The notes beneath the pieces were generated by a model. That model searched no databases, was not told the origin of the DNA, and worked only from the letters and a program-made list of their open reading frames with translations. The position numbers were made by a program, and so were the translations under genes. Positions 39,001 to 46,087 of a DNA stretch of 64,000 nucleotides are shown here, piece after piece (positions within the stretch are counted from its first letter, which is position 1; the number at the start of each line of letters is the position of its first letter). This stretch comes from Paenibacillus sp. 598K (lineage in GTDB: Bacteria; Bacillota; Bacilli; Paenibacillales; Paenibacillaceae): assembly GCF_003851045.1 (NCBI RefSeq), contig NZ_BFBX01000043.1, forward strand, positions 1 to 64,000, written 5' to 3'.

Positions 39001-41589
39001 CTCGATTAACCCGACCGTCGCTTCGATCGTCGGATGACGGAACAGCTCGCCCACTGTGAGCTCTACGCCGAATCGCCGGGCGATCAGCATCTGCAGTTGG
39101 TTCAGCTTCAAGGAATGCCCGCCGAGACCAAAAAAATGATCGGTCGCCTGCATAGTCGCCGCATTCATCCCCAATACCGAACCCCATAACTCGGCTACCG
39201 CCTGTTCGTTCGCCGCCAAGGGTCTGGACTGCCCCTCATGCCTATCCGTCGCCAGGTCGGCATGCTGCGGGCGGGGGAGCGCCTGTCGATTCAGCTTGCC
39301 ATTGCTGTTAAGCGGCAAGGCATCCAGCTGAACCAGATGGCCAGGCACCATATATTCCGGCAACAGGGCCAACATATACTGACGGATCGCGCTGCGGTCC
39401 AGCTCCCGGTCCGAGACGAGGTAGCCGCAAAGGTACGATGCTCCCTCCTCGTCTTGGTGAGTGGTCAGCGCAGCTTCGCGCACCTCGGGGTAGCCCGCCA
39501 ATACATGCTCGATCTCGGCCAGCTCGATCCGATAGCCGCGAATTTTGACCTGATCATCCATCCGTCCATAGAACTCGAGATAGCCCTCCTCATTGACCAT
39601 GCCCAGATCCCCGGTGCGATACAGCATGGCATAGTGCGGGTCTGGATGCAGGTGTGCGTATGGATTCGGGACGAATACCCGGCTTGTTCGCTCCTCATCG
39701 CCATAATAACCATAGCCCACGCCGGGACCCGCTACGCAGATCTCCCCTTTGACGCCTGACGGACATAGTCGCAGAGCCGCATCCATGATGTAGATGGCTG
39801 TATTCTGAACCGGCCTGCCGATCGGCATGCTCGTCTCTGCATCTACCGGCCCGTATAGGAAGTGGTGCGCAATATCGTCTGAAGCTTCGGTTGGTCCATA
39901 CGCATTGACGATCGGGATCGTCGGATAATGCTCGAACCAACGGTTCGCCAGTCTGGCTGGCAGCGCTTCGCCCGTCACCATCATCCAGCGCAAGGCCGGG
40001 AGCTCCCGCCCCTCCGGACGTCTCGTCTCTATATTGCGCAACAGCTCTCGCAGCAACGACGGCACGCTCTCCGCTATGGACGCCGCGCTATCCCGCAGCC
40101 TGTCGAACAAGGCATCCGCATCCATGACGATATCGGTATCGATGACATGCACAGCCCCGCCGACCAGCAATACCGCCAGGTATTGCCAGACCGAGATATC
40201 AAAGCTTAACGAAGCCGTCTGCGCGACAATATCCCGCTCTTGCAGCTTCAGCGCGTCAATCTTGGCATAAATGTGATTGACCATCCCTCGGTGATGCACC
40301 ATCGCCCCCTTCGGCTCGCCTGTTGTGCCGGAGGTGAAGATGATATAGGCCAGATCGGCTCCCGTGCCTTGCCGCTCTGGGTTGTCAGCAGGATACGCGA
40401 GCAGCCTCGCCTCGTCCTCTCCAAAGCAAAACGTATAGCGGCCCGCCAAACGCTCCTGCCCGTCGCCGTCCCGGTTAATAATCAGGCCCGACAGCTCGCT
40501 TTTGCCAATCATATGATGGATTCGCTGGATCGGATCGTTCGGATCGATTGGCACATAGGCGCAGCCCGCTTTGAAGACCGCAAGCATGGCAACCAGCGTC
40601 TCGGCGCTGCGTTTCATACACAGGCCGACTCGATCCCCCGGCTTCATTTGCCGATCCTGCAAATAGCGAGCCAGCCGATTGGCCTGTTCGTTCAAGTCCC
40701 GATAGGTGAGCGACTGCCTGCCATCGACGATAGCGATCCTCTCCGGCGTACGCTTCGCCTGCTCCTCGAATAGCAGGTTGTAAGGCAGCTGCTCGGGAAA
40801 CGCTGCCTTGGTGTCATTGAAGGAAAGAACGGCGCGCAGCTCGTCCCCGGATACCAGCTCGATCTCTGACAGCGCTTGATCGGGAGCAGCGATCATCTGC
40901 GCAAGGCTCGTACAGAGGTGCGAGCCGAACCGCTCGATCAGCTTGGGAGCATATTTGTCGCTGTCAAAGCGGAGCTCTCCGACAACCTCCTCCCCGTCTC
41001 GGGAAAAGACAACCCGCAGCTCGCTCGTTACGGATTGCAAGTAGGACTCGTCTTGCACGCTGCGATACAAGCATGTTGCTTCGAAAAAACGAAGGGGAGC
41101 CGCATCCTTGTCCCCATACAAATCGCCAATCAGGGCGCGCACATCGCAATTTTGATGCTTGATCGCCGCAGCGATTTGTTTCTGGGTATGCGCCAGCAAG
41201 GTGCGCAGCGTGTCGCTGCCTTGAATGTTCATCCGGATCGGCAACATTGTATTCAGGTACGCCTTCGTCTGCTCCTGTCTCAGGATCGGCATGCCGATAT
41301 AGATATCGTCATGACGAGTATACTTGTGCAGCACCAAGCCTAGCGCGGCCATCAGCACGGTGAGGATGCGCTGCTCAGACCCGTTGCTGATCTGCAGGAT
41401 GCGTCGACTAACCTCGATAGGGAACTTCAACATTCGTACGCCATCCCCTGGACCCGTGCGTCCGATGAGCCGTTGCACCGGGAGGTCGAGAGGGTGATGC
41501 GCTTCAGCCAGTTGATCCTTCCAAAATTGCTCGGCCTCCTCCAGTTGACTGCTAGCCAGCAAAATATTGCGCGACAGGGAATCCTTCAT
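27025..41589 (-). CDS. Hybrid NRPS-PKS megasynthase, 4854 aa
   Basis: Domains by eye: half-C (1-245), A1 (~290-790), T (GGHS ~824), C (HHIIADG ~1006), half-C (~1310-1560), A2 (~1570-2060), T (GGTS ~2093), KS (TSCSSS ~2325, HGTGT, NIGH), methyltransferase-like region (~2780-2980, 'LEIAGGEGS'), KR (~3225-3440, 'GSDYVAANSYLD'), ACP (GGDS ~3543), C (HHIVADG ~3728), A3 (~4050-4550), T (GGNS ~4583), half-C (~4640-4854). The half-C pieces lack HHxxxDG. Specificity codes read by eye: A1 DIWEMTADDK (polar or basic substrate, perhaps diaminopropionate), A2 DSWDIGLIGK (unassigned), A3 DILQCGMIWK (close to the glycine code). No AT domain is present. I chose ATG at 41589 with a GAGG-containing ribosome site. 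Confidence 0.92.
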   Translation of the reverse strand: MKDSLSRNILLASSQLEEAEQFWKDQLAEAHHPLDLPVQRLIGRTGPGDGVRMLKFPIEVSRRILQISNGSEQRILTVLMAALGLVLHKYTRHDDIYIGMPILRQEQTKAYLNTMLPIRMNIQGSDTLRTLLAHTQKQIAAAIKHQNCDVRALIGDLYGDKDAAPLRFFEATCLYRSVQDESYLQSVTSELRVVFSRDGEEVVGELRFDSDKYAPKLIERFGSHLCTSLAQMIAAPDQALSEIELVSGDELRAVLSFNDTKAAFPEQLPYNLLFEEQAKRTPERIAIVDGRQSLTYRDLNEQANRLARYLQDRQMKPGDRVGLCMKRSAETLVAMLAVFKAGCAYVPIDPNDPIQRIHHMIGKSELSGLIINRDGDGQERLAGRYTFCFGEDEARLLAYPADNPERQGTGADLAYIIFTSGTTGEPKGAMVHHRGMVNHIYAKIDALKLQERDIVAQTASLSFDISVWQYLAVLLVGGAVHVIDTDIVMDADALFDRLRDSAASIAESVPSLLRELLRNIETRRPEGRELPALRWMMVTGEALPARLANRWFEHYPTIPIVNAYGPTEASDDIAHHFLYGPVDAETSMPIGRPVQNTAIYIMDAALRLCPSGVKGEICVAGPGVGYGYYGDEERTSRVFVPNPYAHLHPDPHYAMLYRTGDLGMVNEEGYLEFYGRMDDQVKIRGYRIELAEIEHVLAGYPEVREAALTTHQDEEGASYLCGYLVSDRELDRSAIRQYMLALLPEYMVPGHLVQLDALPLNSNGKLNRQALPRPQHADLATDRHEGQSRPLAANEQAVAELWGSVLGMNAATMQATDHFFGLGGHSLKLNQLQMLIARRFGVELTVGELFRHPTIEATVGLIERAERARAAVLDKAPSQPYYPVLPVQEKMFIRQQLYPDDTSFHISGARMIDGALDGSRLERAFQQLAARHEAFHTCFAFQEGQVVQRLASTTGFTIERLEASQEQLDAAIQAFIRPFDLTQSPLIRVGLIELSQGRHGLLIDMHHIIADGTSIEILIEELDRLYMGDALPPVQAQAKDYAVWQAGQLDAHALDQHRIYWEEQLRTPAPALVIPGDEACLEKAAYDAATIDYAFSPEQSMRLERFAAECQTTPFAVLLSIYYVLLHKYSGQTDIVVGTPVSVRRFRELQQTMGLFINTLPIRAHVTDELSFETLVTEVGVRIGAALERSDYPLELLPYGPPQAAAALFNAMFVLHQGVAHASVIELGGLQLTSYPLQARTTKVDWHVEAYLSPEQLTLRMDYNSERYRSETAMQLVEDYAFCMTRLLADPHLPLRDLRIAFQAEERFWRDKLSGIDWTLSPIRDDRAPFVQKGRFSFEDVTFQVPEQTAQAIADRFPDPTKLFLFLLSNFVVLIRRYKRVEHLVVLTPVFQVPMPPNARNCALPLAVQLDEEIDLKALMRQIGGLVKEATDHHNYPLARIGEFLEVERDQLASVLDTAFMMEGMQDEAVLPLLLSSLSFILKASESAITGRVRFDSGAYTPAFIDRAIGHYLRLLEQSATDVSQPIREMELLTIREREQLLLTLNATDRHYELSEPIYRQIERQVRLTPRHTAFEYGDQVLSYAALLEKANALAWLLHKRGIGRGSYVPVMINHGFNQPLAMLAVMLCGAAFVPLDATAPAERLRAICEELGTGIALTSAEQTMSAVLPLEAIVVDYERLAPIQESIAHTASPHDPIYVIYTSGSTGRPKGAIIPHIGIANRFRWMDDYFGCSPQDAILQTTPHIYDSAVWQLFWPLMHGARSILPTPEFEMTLADVLHIVASKRITITDFVPSIFNLLVDQMAAKENLDERMSSLRHLIIGGEEMTSRTVNIFQERFPAIRLTNLYGPTETSIGVIHHEVRPHHDGAFPIGRPIHNVKILLLDEYRNLVPFGQQGEIYVTGHCLGLGYLHDPDKTAAHFVDNPYPEVGYAKLYRTGDLGRYDAQGQIMFEGRVDHQIKISGHRVETGEIEAVLLAHPQIKEAAVVFEPRRHILIGCYVPRIELTAWELNAYLQERLPRHMIPSLLVRIDRMPLMKSGKIDRKGLNVLADKAPPATDDSAPRTELERQLAHIWEEVLGVKRVGIHDSFLQIGGTSLLMLKLHALIVERINSAVTVAQLFSLHTIAAFAQYLEQQTGAARPAASDEGTKRVELAGARSADIAIIGMACRLPDADSLQQFWDNLCAGKESIGLPPEGRIPDIARLADRVLGPEAYSFAQMGFLRQVDLFDHAFFQLAPAEARTMDPYQRLFLELVWEAIEHAGYSSARMRGSDTSVFVGYCDNESQYQRYLGEVDASSMAGNVAAIIASRIAYQLDLRGSSQLINTSCSSSLTALHQACHAILARDCDQALVGGVNLSLFPIERHTDFGILSPDRRTRAFDDAADGTVTGEGLGVIFIKSYDQAVRDGDYIHAVIKGSAINADGRSGGITAPNAIAQSEVIRRAWQRARIDPETVSYIEAHGTGTRLGDPIEIEGLQHAFRSYTDKKQFCAIGSVKSNIGHTIAASGIAGVIKVALMLQHRKLPPTLHVSKPNTLIPFIESPVYINESLLPWETSSAQPVRRAGISSFGLSGTNVHIVVEEAQPGEQPLPHGSVEGVLALSAKTLPSLSAYVRRFADYMAGTDHRLVDICATSGCGRDAYPYRAAIVAANIDELRDRLAQLAEQWSLADEWPTAAGQGVFLGHSGGQDASEAARKRTAGENAARAFAGGAEVDWTAFYEEAGWRRVPLPTYPFAGTRHWVSDAGRAAEPAEPETTVVSAGVAVREQADLREIARATFAFGEDLLSQAGFASSSERFGELCGSMATESIARYIRTLPGTVRILEIAGGEGSLARSLLTKVTDARLAYTVASWESSSLGLLQQQLEPEFPGVRYLQLDLGKRWSEQGFALHSFDILVATDAWHAASDVRVVLHRLQLLLAQDGVLCLLETADEEASMDSRYWEKALKDTNYKGIDVYPAAKQQQADIKARFVTGKTAYRPQPYQDWLYDLAWREAPLNPSHTVISSAGSWLVFVDDTGVGAALARTLLSQGHSVCTVSPGEAFARQQSRHFTIDVSEAEHYLRLLQTLQEEGFQLGRIVHLWSLDIEPRQAALSAIDHLRQAQQIGAYSLFHLTKAIIALDGESSIELRVATHRSQAVYDDEPIHPEQAPIVGLAKVVTQEHPRLQCFVMDLTLGQSSAEEQAQHVIDEALGNQTEALVAYRKGRFVPEMGKSKIDALADHSTPIGIREGGVYLIAGGAGKLGLRLAQHLASKAKVTIALVNRTLLPPKSEWSDWLARPDCDPDEAQKLGAMLDIERMGSTVLYYAANIADAVQMDEIAQEVTDRYGPVHGVVQAVMQPSYEPIRTQSFDSFCEGLRAKLEGTVVLDALAGLDQLDFFVLFSSLASIWGGATGSDYVAANSYLDAYSAYRRYRGRPALALNWYAFEEVTGPGFMGYMPIAGAMQAFDALLSKDVGQMIIGQFDLETLQAWRPSMRIRLAESIFTDEGKPGAAAPSGSTGAPAPSFVLGGRDDDTPTTDQYLVGQIWAEVLGYERLSLDDNYFNLGGDSLLAIGIVNRLTQQAGRPVTIQELFANPTIRQLAAAMAPTAQEERSRTIPIAPPAASYPASSSQQRIYVLEQMQDGAVAYNMPTVLQLEGEVNRGQFEAAFRSLIDRHASFRTAFVIEEGQLIQRIAESVAFDLEYSELSEELVPEEINRCIRPFDLAQAPLLQGKLLRLGPSKHVLVLDMHHIVADGVTINLLIAEFLQLYRGETLPELPLQYKDYSVWQTERLEQGRFKAQEDYWLAAMAGALPTSGLPIDFPRPARKRYTGEALTFEIDAELTERLIRFGRQRGATLYMTLLAALNILLSKYSGDEDIVIGSPVAGRHVVELEMVAGLFLNTLAMRNFPRSDRSVDDFVEELKQTTLAALSHAEYPFELLVERLKLERDTSRNPLFDVMFILQNTGDAKEGLNKQGGDLRITPYPFQQRSSQFDLTFDIIERNNRLIVDVEYSDELFRRSTIEVMAGQFQTVLRALVDRPQASISEVTTLSAVEYTQVMGEWSDNSLSYARDKTVVQWVEEQVRLQPRHLAVQDGRRTLTFEELNRRADRLADTLVKHGAGPDRCVALFVSRSVDIVIGMLGILKSGAAFVPIDPDYPEERVSYVLEDSQAQWTVTDRALSHKMNGRTAIVHVDDAEGDTDRSSAPFPAADPEHLAYMIYTSGSTGRPKGVMVEHRNLAAFKAGVTAAVGFIQGGTWLALTTISFDIFILETLIPLASGSSVVIASEEVQANPQAIKRLILDYQVDMIQLTPSRLQLLLEDSSQPEALRRLGMICVGGESLPLKLLQRLQAQTDARIYNMYGPTETTIWSTVQELTRADQVTIGRPIPNTQAYILDRHLLPVGIHMVGDLYIAGEPVARGYHGRDDLTVERFVPCPYGPGYRMYRTGDRARWLPDGSMEYVGRSDYQVKLHGHRIELGEIEQTLCKHPGIEEAVVTLAETAGDTPCLAAYYIGAAELDAAQLQGLMRQTLPAYMVPLSYTYLERWPLTPNGKLDRLGLPEARIRLTVSATQRSSPDSPIEQQLWTIWQELLQFEEHGVDYNFFEIGGNSLTIVQLHERLEVTYPGATRIADLFAHPTIATLARLIEERLPTSTTADPSDEEEYWLREMEGELLRLPPSYMRQDSGASPVWSERHIRIEGEPYARLQRAAEQEAVDEADILLALYVHLWSQLTGSQDIYLEQATDGTQGSKILPLRLDIFTCADFSELFQLVHRKRHYARASRWQDRFWQQQRWERLQADEVIPLFDWLSKDGAGEASRHDLVHLMEATDEGMVFRTLYNSTLLTDLSIQEWLDDYQRLLTMLLEEYAISQKEVDIDG

Positions 41590-41623
41590 TACGAGTCCTC
41601 TCCTCTTCAGACGGCCAGGGCTT

Positions 41624-44600
41624 CTAAAGGGCGAAGCCTCCGGCCTCCCATTCGGTTGTAGCCAGAGCCAGGCCATGCCGCAGCTCCAGTTGGCTGATCT
41701 GTGCATCCGGACGGTCCATCATTTGGACGATCACCGCAGCCAAGTCATCATTCATCCTGCCTATCGTCGGCGCCTCGAATAGCCGGGCATGGTACAACCA
41801 GTTAAGCAGCAGGCCCTGCTCCGTATCCAGCGCTTCCAGCGCCAGTCCCACCATGGCAGATTGCCGCTCCAACGGATAACTTGATAGGTGCAGACTGGCG
41901 CTGCTGCTCTCTATCGGCTCCGGTTGATGGAGTGTCAGCATCGTCTCCACGATGGGCATCGAAAGGTTGTGTCGTTCATAGAGGCGCTGAAGCAAGCGTT
42001 CGAACGGATAGTCCCCGTGCTCCAATGCCAGACTTACATGCGACTTGATGCGGGTCAGATACTCGATCACTGTCATCTGCTTGCTCGGCTTCATCCGCAG
42101 AGCGACGAGATTCGTAAATGCGCCGATACTGCCATAGAACTCTGGACGGACACGCCGGTCGAGATCGCAGCCGATGACCAGATCGTCCTGGTTGGCGTAT
42201 TTGCTCAGCAGAATGGAGTAGGCCGCTAGTAGCGACATATATAGCGTCAGCTTATGCTCCCGATTGAACTGGCGCAATCGCGAGACGAGATCTTCAGCCA
42301 TCCAGGCTTGCAGCTCGCGCCCCGTATCCGCCCGGGTACTCCCGCGCTCATGATCGGTCGGCAGACCAAGGGGCTGCGGCAGTTGCTTGTACACATCCAG
42401 CCAATAGCTCTCTTCCCGCTTCCAGGATGTCGATTGCTCATACTCTCGTATCCATGCCGCGTACTCCTTGGGCTGCATCGTCACGGCCGGCAGTCGCGCG
42501 CCATCGTACAATTGGGCGAACTCCCGGAGCAGCGTCGCCTTCGATAGCGCATCCGATATGATATGATGCATGTCGATGAGCAACAGATGGTCATCTGCAT
42601 CCAGCCTGAGTATGCCCGCACGGAACAGGGGCGCCTGATCGAGAGCGAATGGACGGATGAACGCATGAATGGCTTGATCGGGCTGGCGCCCCTCCAGCTC
42701 GATCGTCTCGATGTGCAACAGCGCCTCCTGGTGTAGGACTTGTCGCACCTCGCCATGTATCTTGTGGAAGGAAGAGCGCAGACTCTCATGACGACTCACC
42801 AGCTCTTGGAGCACTCGGTCCAGCTTGTCAGTGTCGAGCGGCCCCTCCAATCGCAGTGCGCCTGGCGAGTTGGAGCTCGTCTCCTCCCCCTCCAGCTCTC
42901 GCAGCATGTAGATTTGCTCTTGGAAGGGCGATACCGCGTAATCTGATGCCCATGCAAGCAGCTTCGGATCAGGCAACCTCGGCTGCTCGGTGCCTGAGGC
43001 CATAGATTCGGATAGTGCGCGTATCGTCTGATGCTCCAGTAGCGATTGCACCCCCAGCTTGATGCCCAACTGGCGCTCGACAGCCGCTGCGAACCGAACG
43101 GCCTGCAGCGAATGACCTCCATATTCGATGAAATTGTCGTCTATGCCAGGCGATGAGACCTGCAGCACTTCAGACCAGATCTGGGCAAGCCGCCGCTCCC
43201 GTTCGTCGCGCGGGGCGGTATAGCTGCTGCTCGCGTGGCGGACAGCGCCTGGCTCGGGCAGCGCTCTGCGATCGATCTTGCCATGCGGGGTCAGAGGCAT
43301 CTCCGACAGCTCGACAAAAAAGCCCGGCACCATATAGGCAGGCAACACGGCCTCGAGGTGCGCACGCAGCTCCACCGGCGCGACCGGCAGGTTGTCGCAG
43401 ATATAATAGGAGACAAGCTCCGTCATCTCGCCTACAGAGATCGTCAGAACAGCCGTTTGACGAACCTCGGGATGCTGCAGGATCGCTCGCTCCACTTCCT
43501 TGAGCTCAACGCGATAGCCGCGAATCTGCACCTGATCATCCTTGCGCCCCCAATATTCCAGTCTGTACTGCTCGTCGAGACAGCCGATATCGCCAGTGCG
43601 ATACAAACGTTCCCCCGTCGCCGGATGCACGGTGAAGGCCCTCTCTGTCAAATCGGGCTTGCCCAAGTAACCCTCTGTAATGCCCGTGCCTCCGATACAG
43701 AGCTCGCCCTTGACGCCGGGAGGACAGACCTCCCCGGACTGGCCAAGCACATAGATGCGCGTATTGGATATCGGTACGCCGACGGGGATATTGTCCCCCC
43801 GGTCCAGTGGCGCGTCCCGACACAGATAAACCGAAGCGTAGATCGCCGATTCGGTCATCCCGTAGATATTGGCTATGCGAGCCCGCCCGAACAGTCGGTT
43901 CCAATCCTGCACCAGATCCGCGGATATCGCCTCGCCGCCATTAAATACCCACTGAAGCGCCGGCAACGGGTCAACCTCATCGTTCGACTCGACATAGGAC
44001 AGGAACTGCCTCATCATCGCAGGCACAAATTGCGTAAACGTAATCCGCTCACGTCCCAGCCATTCGAACAATAAGGCAGGGCTTTTACCAACCCGCTCCT
44101 CCATAACCGACAGGCTGGCTCCGGAGATGAGAGGCCAAAACAGCTCCCACACCGAGTCGGTAAAGGAAATGGACGTCTTCTGCGCGATAATGTCCGTCTC
44201 AGTCAAAGGAAACTGGTCCCCAAGCCAAAACAGCGTGTTCAACAGCTGCTTGTGTGTAATCGTAACCCCCTTCGGTTGTCCGGTAGAGCCGGAAGTATAA
44301 ATAACATAGGCGATATCGTCCTCCTGGCCCAGCGATACGAATGCCGCTGTCGGCAGTCGTCCCGCCTCTTCCCGTATCTCTGCCTGATCCAGGCAGATCA
44401 TCGATGCCGCGCCGATGGGCGGCGCCCCTGTCCACGATGCGAGATGCGTCTCTTCCGTGATCAACACAGGACATGCGCTGTCCTGCAGCAGGTACTCGAT
44501 GCGTGACCGGGGATAATGCGGATCGATCGGCACGTATCCCATGCCGTTCTTGAAGATGGCCAGGAGCGCAGCTACAAAATCGACGCTGCGATCCATCATG

Positions 44601-44884
44601 ACGGCAGCCAGTCTCCCTCGGGCTTCGCCAATCCGACGCTGCAAGAGCCAGGCGATCTGATCGGACCTGGCATCCAGCTCCCTGTATGTGATCCTCTGTT
44701 CCCCGTCGATGACGGCGACTCGCTCGGGATGGAGCGATACGCGCTCAGCAAACAAGTCTGCGACCGTCACGTTGGCGCGGTAGGACTTGTCTGTATCGTT
44801 AAACTGGCGCAGTCGGTCCGATTCGTCAGCAGACAGCAAGTCAAAATGCTCCAGTCCAATATCAAACTCCAGCCTATCATCCAT
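41624..44884 (-). CDS. NRPS A-T-C protein with unusual adenylation pocket
   Basis: A 1086-residue synthetase lacking its own upstream condensation domain. The A domain (~25-520) has 'YTSGSTGQPKG' and YGMTE in place of YGPTE; T carries GGHS (~591); C has HHIISDA (~775), so the motif Gly is Ala. The pocket code reads TDWQFGIIYK: the Asp that normally grips the alpha-amino group (position 235) is Thr. Loss of that Asp is typical of A domains for beta-amino or non-amino acids. A KamA-type aminomutase is in the operon. Start is ATG 44884 with AGGTGA upstream; a GTG nine bases earlier is possible. Confidence 0.88.
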   Translation of the reverse strand: MDDRLEFDIGLEHFDLLSADESDRLRQFNDTDKSYRANVTVADLFAERVSLHPERVAVIDGEQRITYRELDARSDQIAWLLQRRIGEARGRLAAVMMDRSVDFVAALLAIFKNGMGYVPIDPHYPRSRIEYLLQDSACPVLITEETHLASWTGAPPIGAASMICLDQAEIREEAGRLPTAAFVSLGQEDDIAYVIYTSGSTGQPKGVTITHKQLLNTLFWLGDQFPLTETDIIAQKTSISFTDSVWELFWPLISGASLSVMEERVGKSPALLFEWLGRERITFTQFVPAMMRQFLSYVESNDEVDPLPALQWVFNGGEAISADLVQDWNRLFGRARIANIYGMTESAIYASVYLCRDAPLDRGDNIPVGVPISNTRIYVLGQSGEVCPPGVKGELCIGGTGITEGYLGKPDLTERAFTVHPATGERLYRTGDIGCLDEQYRLEYWGRKDDQVQIRGYRVELKEVERAILQHPEVRQTAVLTISVGEMTELVSYYICDNLPVAPVELRAHLEAVLPAYMVPGFFVELSEMPLTPHGKIDRRALPEPGAVRHASSSYTAPRDERERRLAQIWSEVLQVSSPGIDDNFIEYGGHSLQAVRFAAAVERQLGIKLGVQSLLEHQTIRALSESMASGTEQPRLPDPKLLAWASDYAVSPFQEQIYMLRELEGEETSSNSPGALRLEGPLDTDKLDRVLQELVSRHESLRSSFHKIHGEVRQVLHQEALLHIETIELEGRQPDQAIHAFIRPFALDQAPLFRAGILRLDADDHLLLIDMHHIISDALSKATLLREFAQLYDGARLPAVTMQPKEYAAWIREYEQSTSWKREESYWLDVYKQLPQPLGLPTDHERGSTRADTGRELQAWMAEDLVSRLRQFNREHKLTLYMSLLAAYSILLSKYANQDDLVIGCDLDRRVRPEFYGSIGAFTNLVALRMKPSKQMTVIEYLTRIKSHVSLALEHGDYPFERLLQRLYERHNLSMPIVETMLTLHQPEPIESSSASLHLSSYPLERQSAMVGLALEALDTEQGLLLNWLYHARLFEAPTIGRMNDDLAAVIVQMMDRPDAQISQLELRHGLALATTEWEAGGFAL

Positions 44885-44893
44885 ACGGATCAC

Positions 44894-46066
44894 CTACCAT
44901 TCTGATCTGAAAAATCGAACCAAGCGATCAATGCCTTCCTCATAGTCTGCTGTGGAGTACGACAGTCGCAACATCGTGGGAAGGCCAAAATCCGATCCGG
45001 GCACAGTAGCGACATGCGTGGCTTCAAAAAGCCTGGAGGCCAAGTCGAGCGAAGTACTCACCCGATGCTGCCGCATGAACCGATCGCAATCGATCGTCAG
45101 ATAAAATCCCCCTCGGGAGGGCAGCGCTCGTACCCCGTCGACGGTCCGCAACGCTCTCAGTGTATAATCTCTCCGACCCTTGTAGGTGTCGATCAGATGC
45201 TCTACTTCCTGCTGGTGATCGAGCGCAGCCATCGCGCCGAACTGCACGACCGGGTCTGCGGTCAGCAAGGTATGATGCTGAATTACGGTCAACGGCTGCA
45301 CCAGCTCGTCAGGTACGATCGCATAGCCGACGCGTCTGCTATACATGCGATAGCCCTTGGAAAAAGCATCGGTCGTTACAAATCTTGATCGGGTATCCTG
45401 CAGTTGCATCACCGACTCGCACTCGTCATCGAAATACGTATTGGCATAAATTTCATCGTTGATCACGGTAGCTCGTCCATCGACGATGCGATCGATGGCG
45501 TACAGCTCGTCGCGGGTCAGGATGTTGCCGAGCGGGTTGCCTGGCGTATTAATGACGACGACTCTTGTCTTGTCGGTAAAGTTCTGCTCAAATGACCGGA
45601 CATCAAGCGCGAGCGTATCCAGATTGATATTGTAGTAGCTCACCTTGGCTCCGACCAGCAGCGCACAGAAATGATAGAGCGAATAATAGGGGGACGGCAG
45701 CAACACCTCGTCGCCTTCTTTTAACAACAAATAAAATAAATTCCGAAACAATGAGCTCGTCCCGACGCTGATGACAAAATTAGAGGGCTGGATGGCCACT
45801 TTGTATTTCTGCATGTAATGGTCCGCCAGCTTCGCTTTTAATTCCGGCAGGCCTCCCGGGTAGACCAGCGTATATTTCTCGAAGGAATCCAACGCTCCTT
45901 GCATCGAGCCGATAATGTCCGGATGCAGCGGGAGCTCCGATTTTCCCAGCGTCATTCGAATCGCCTTCCCGCCCTTTTGCTCCAGTTCGTTAGCCATCTG
46001 ATCCAGTACAAACATCAGAAATCTTTCATTATGAAAGTCGATAGGCGCTCTAATAATTGTGGACAT
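44894..46066 (-). CDS. Class I/II PLP aminotransferase
   Basis: A 390-residue fold-type I aminotransferase of the aspartate-aminotransferase group. 'NTPGNPLGNIL', 'VINDEIYANTYFDD' and the PLP lysine in 'TDAFSKGYRM' (~237) are present, with a C-terminal 'MLRLSYST' carboxylate-binding Arg. It lies between two synthetase genes with very short gaps, so it probably makes or consumes a non-proteinogenic building block; the substrate cannot be read from sequence. I chose ATG at 46066 behind AAGGGA; another ATG at 46084 has no ribosome site. Confidence 0.88.
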   Translation of the reverse strand: MSTIIRAPIDFHNERFLMFVLDQMANELEQKGGKAIRMTLGKSELPLHPDIIGSMQGALDSFEKYTLVYPGGLPELKAKLADHYMQKYKVAIQPSNFVISVGTSSLFRNLFYLLLKEGDEVLLPSPYYSLYHFCALLVGAKVSYYNINLDTLALDVRSFEQNFTDKTRVVVINTPGNPLGNILTRDELYAIDRIVDGRATVINDEIYANTYFDDECESVMQLQDTRSRFVTTDAFSKGYRMYSRRVGYAIVPDELVQPLTVIQHHTLLTADPVVQFGAMAALDHQQEVEHLIDTYKGRRDYTLRALRTVDGVRALPSRGGFYLTIDCDRFMRQHRVSTSLDLASRLFEATHVATVPGSDFGLPTMLRLSYSTADYEEGIDRLVRFFRSEW

Positions 46067-46087
46067 CCCGTTATTTCCCTTCATCGA

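Noticed and set aside
27025-41589. An integrated AT domain in the KS-KR module
   Set aside because: No GHSxG motif occurs between KS and KR; the discrete acyltransferase at 25773-27032 explains loading.
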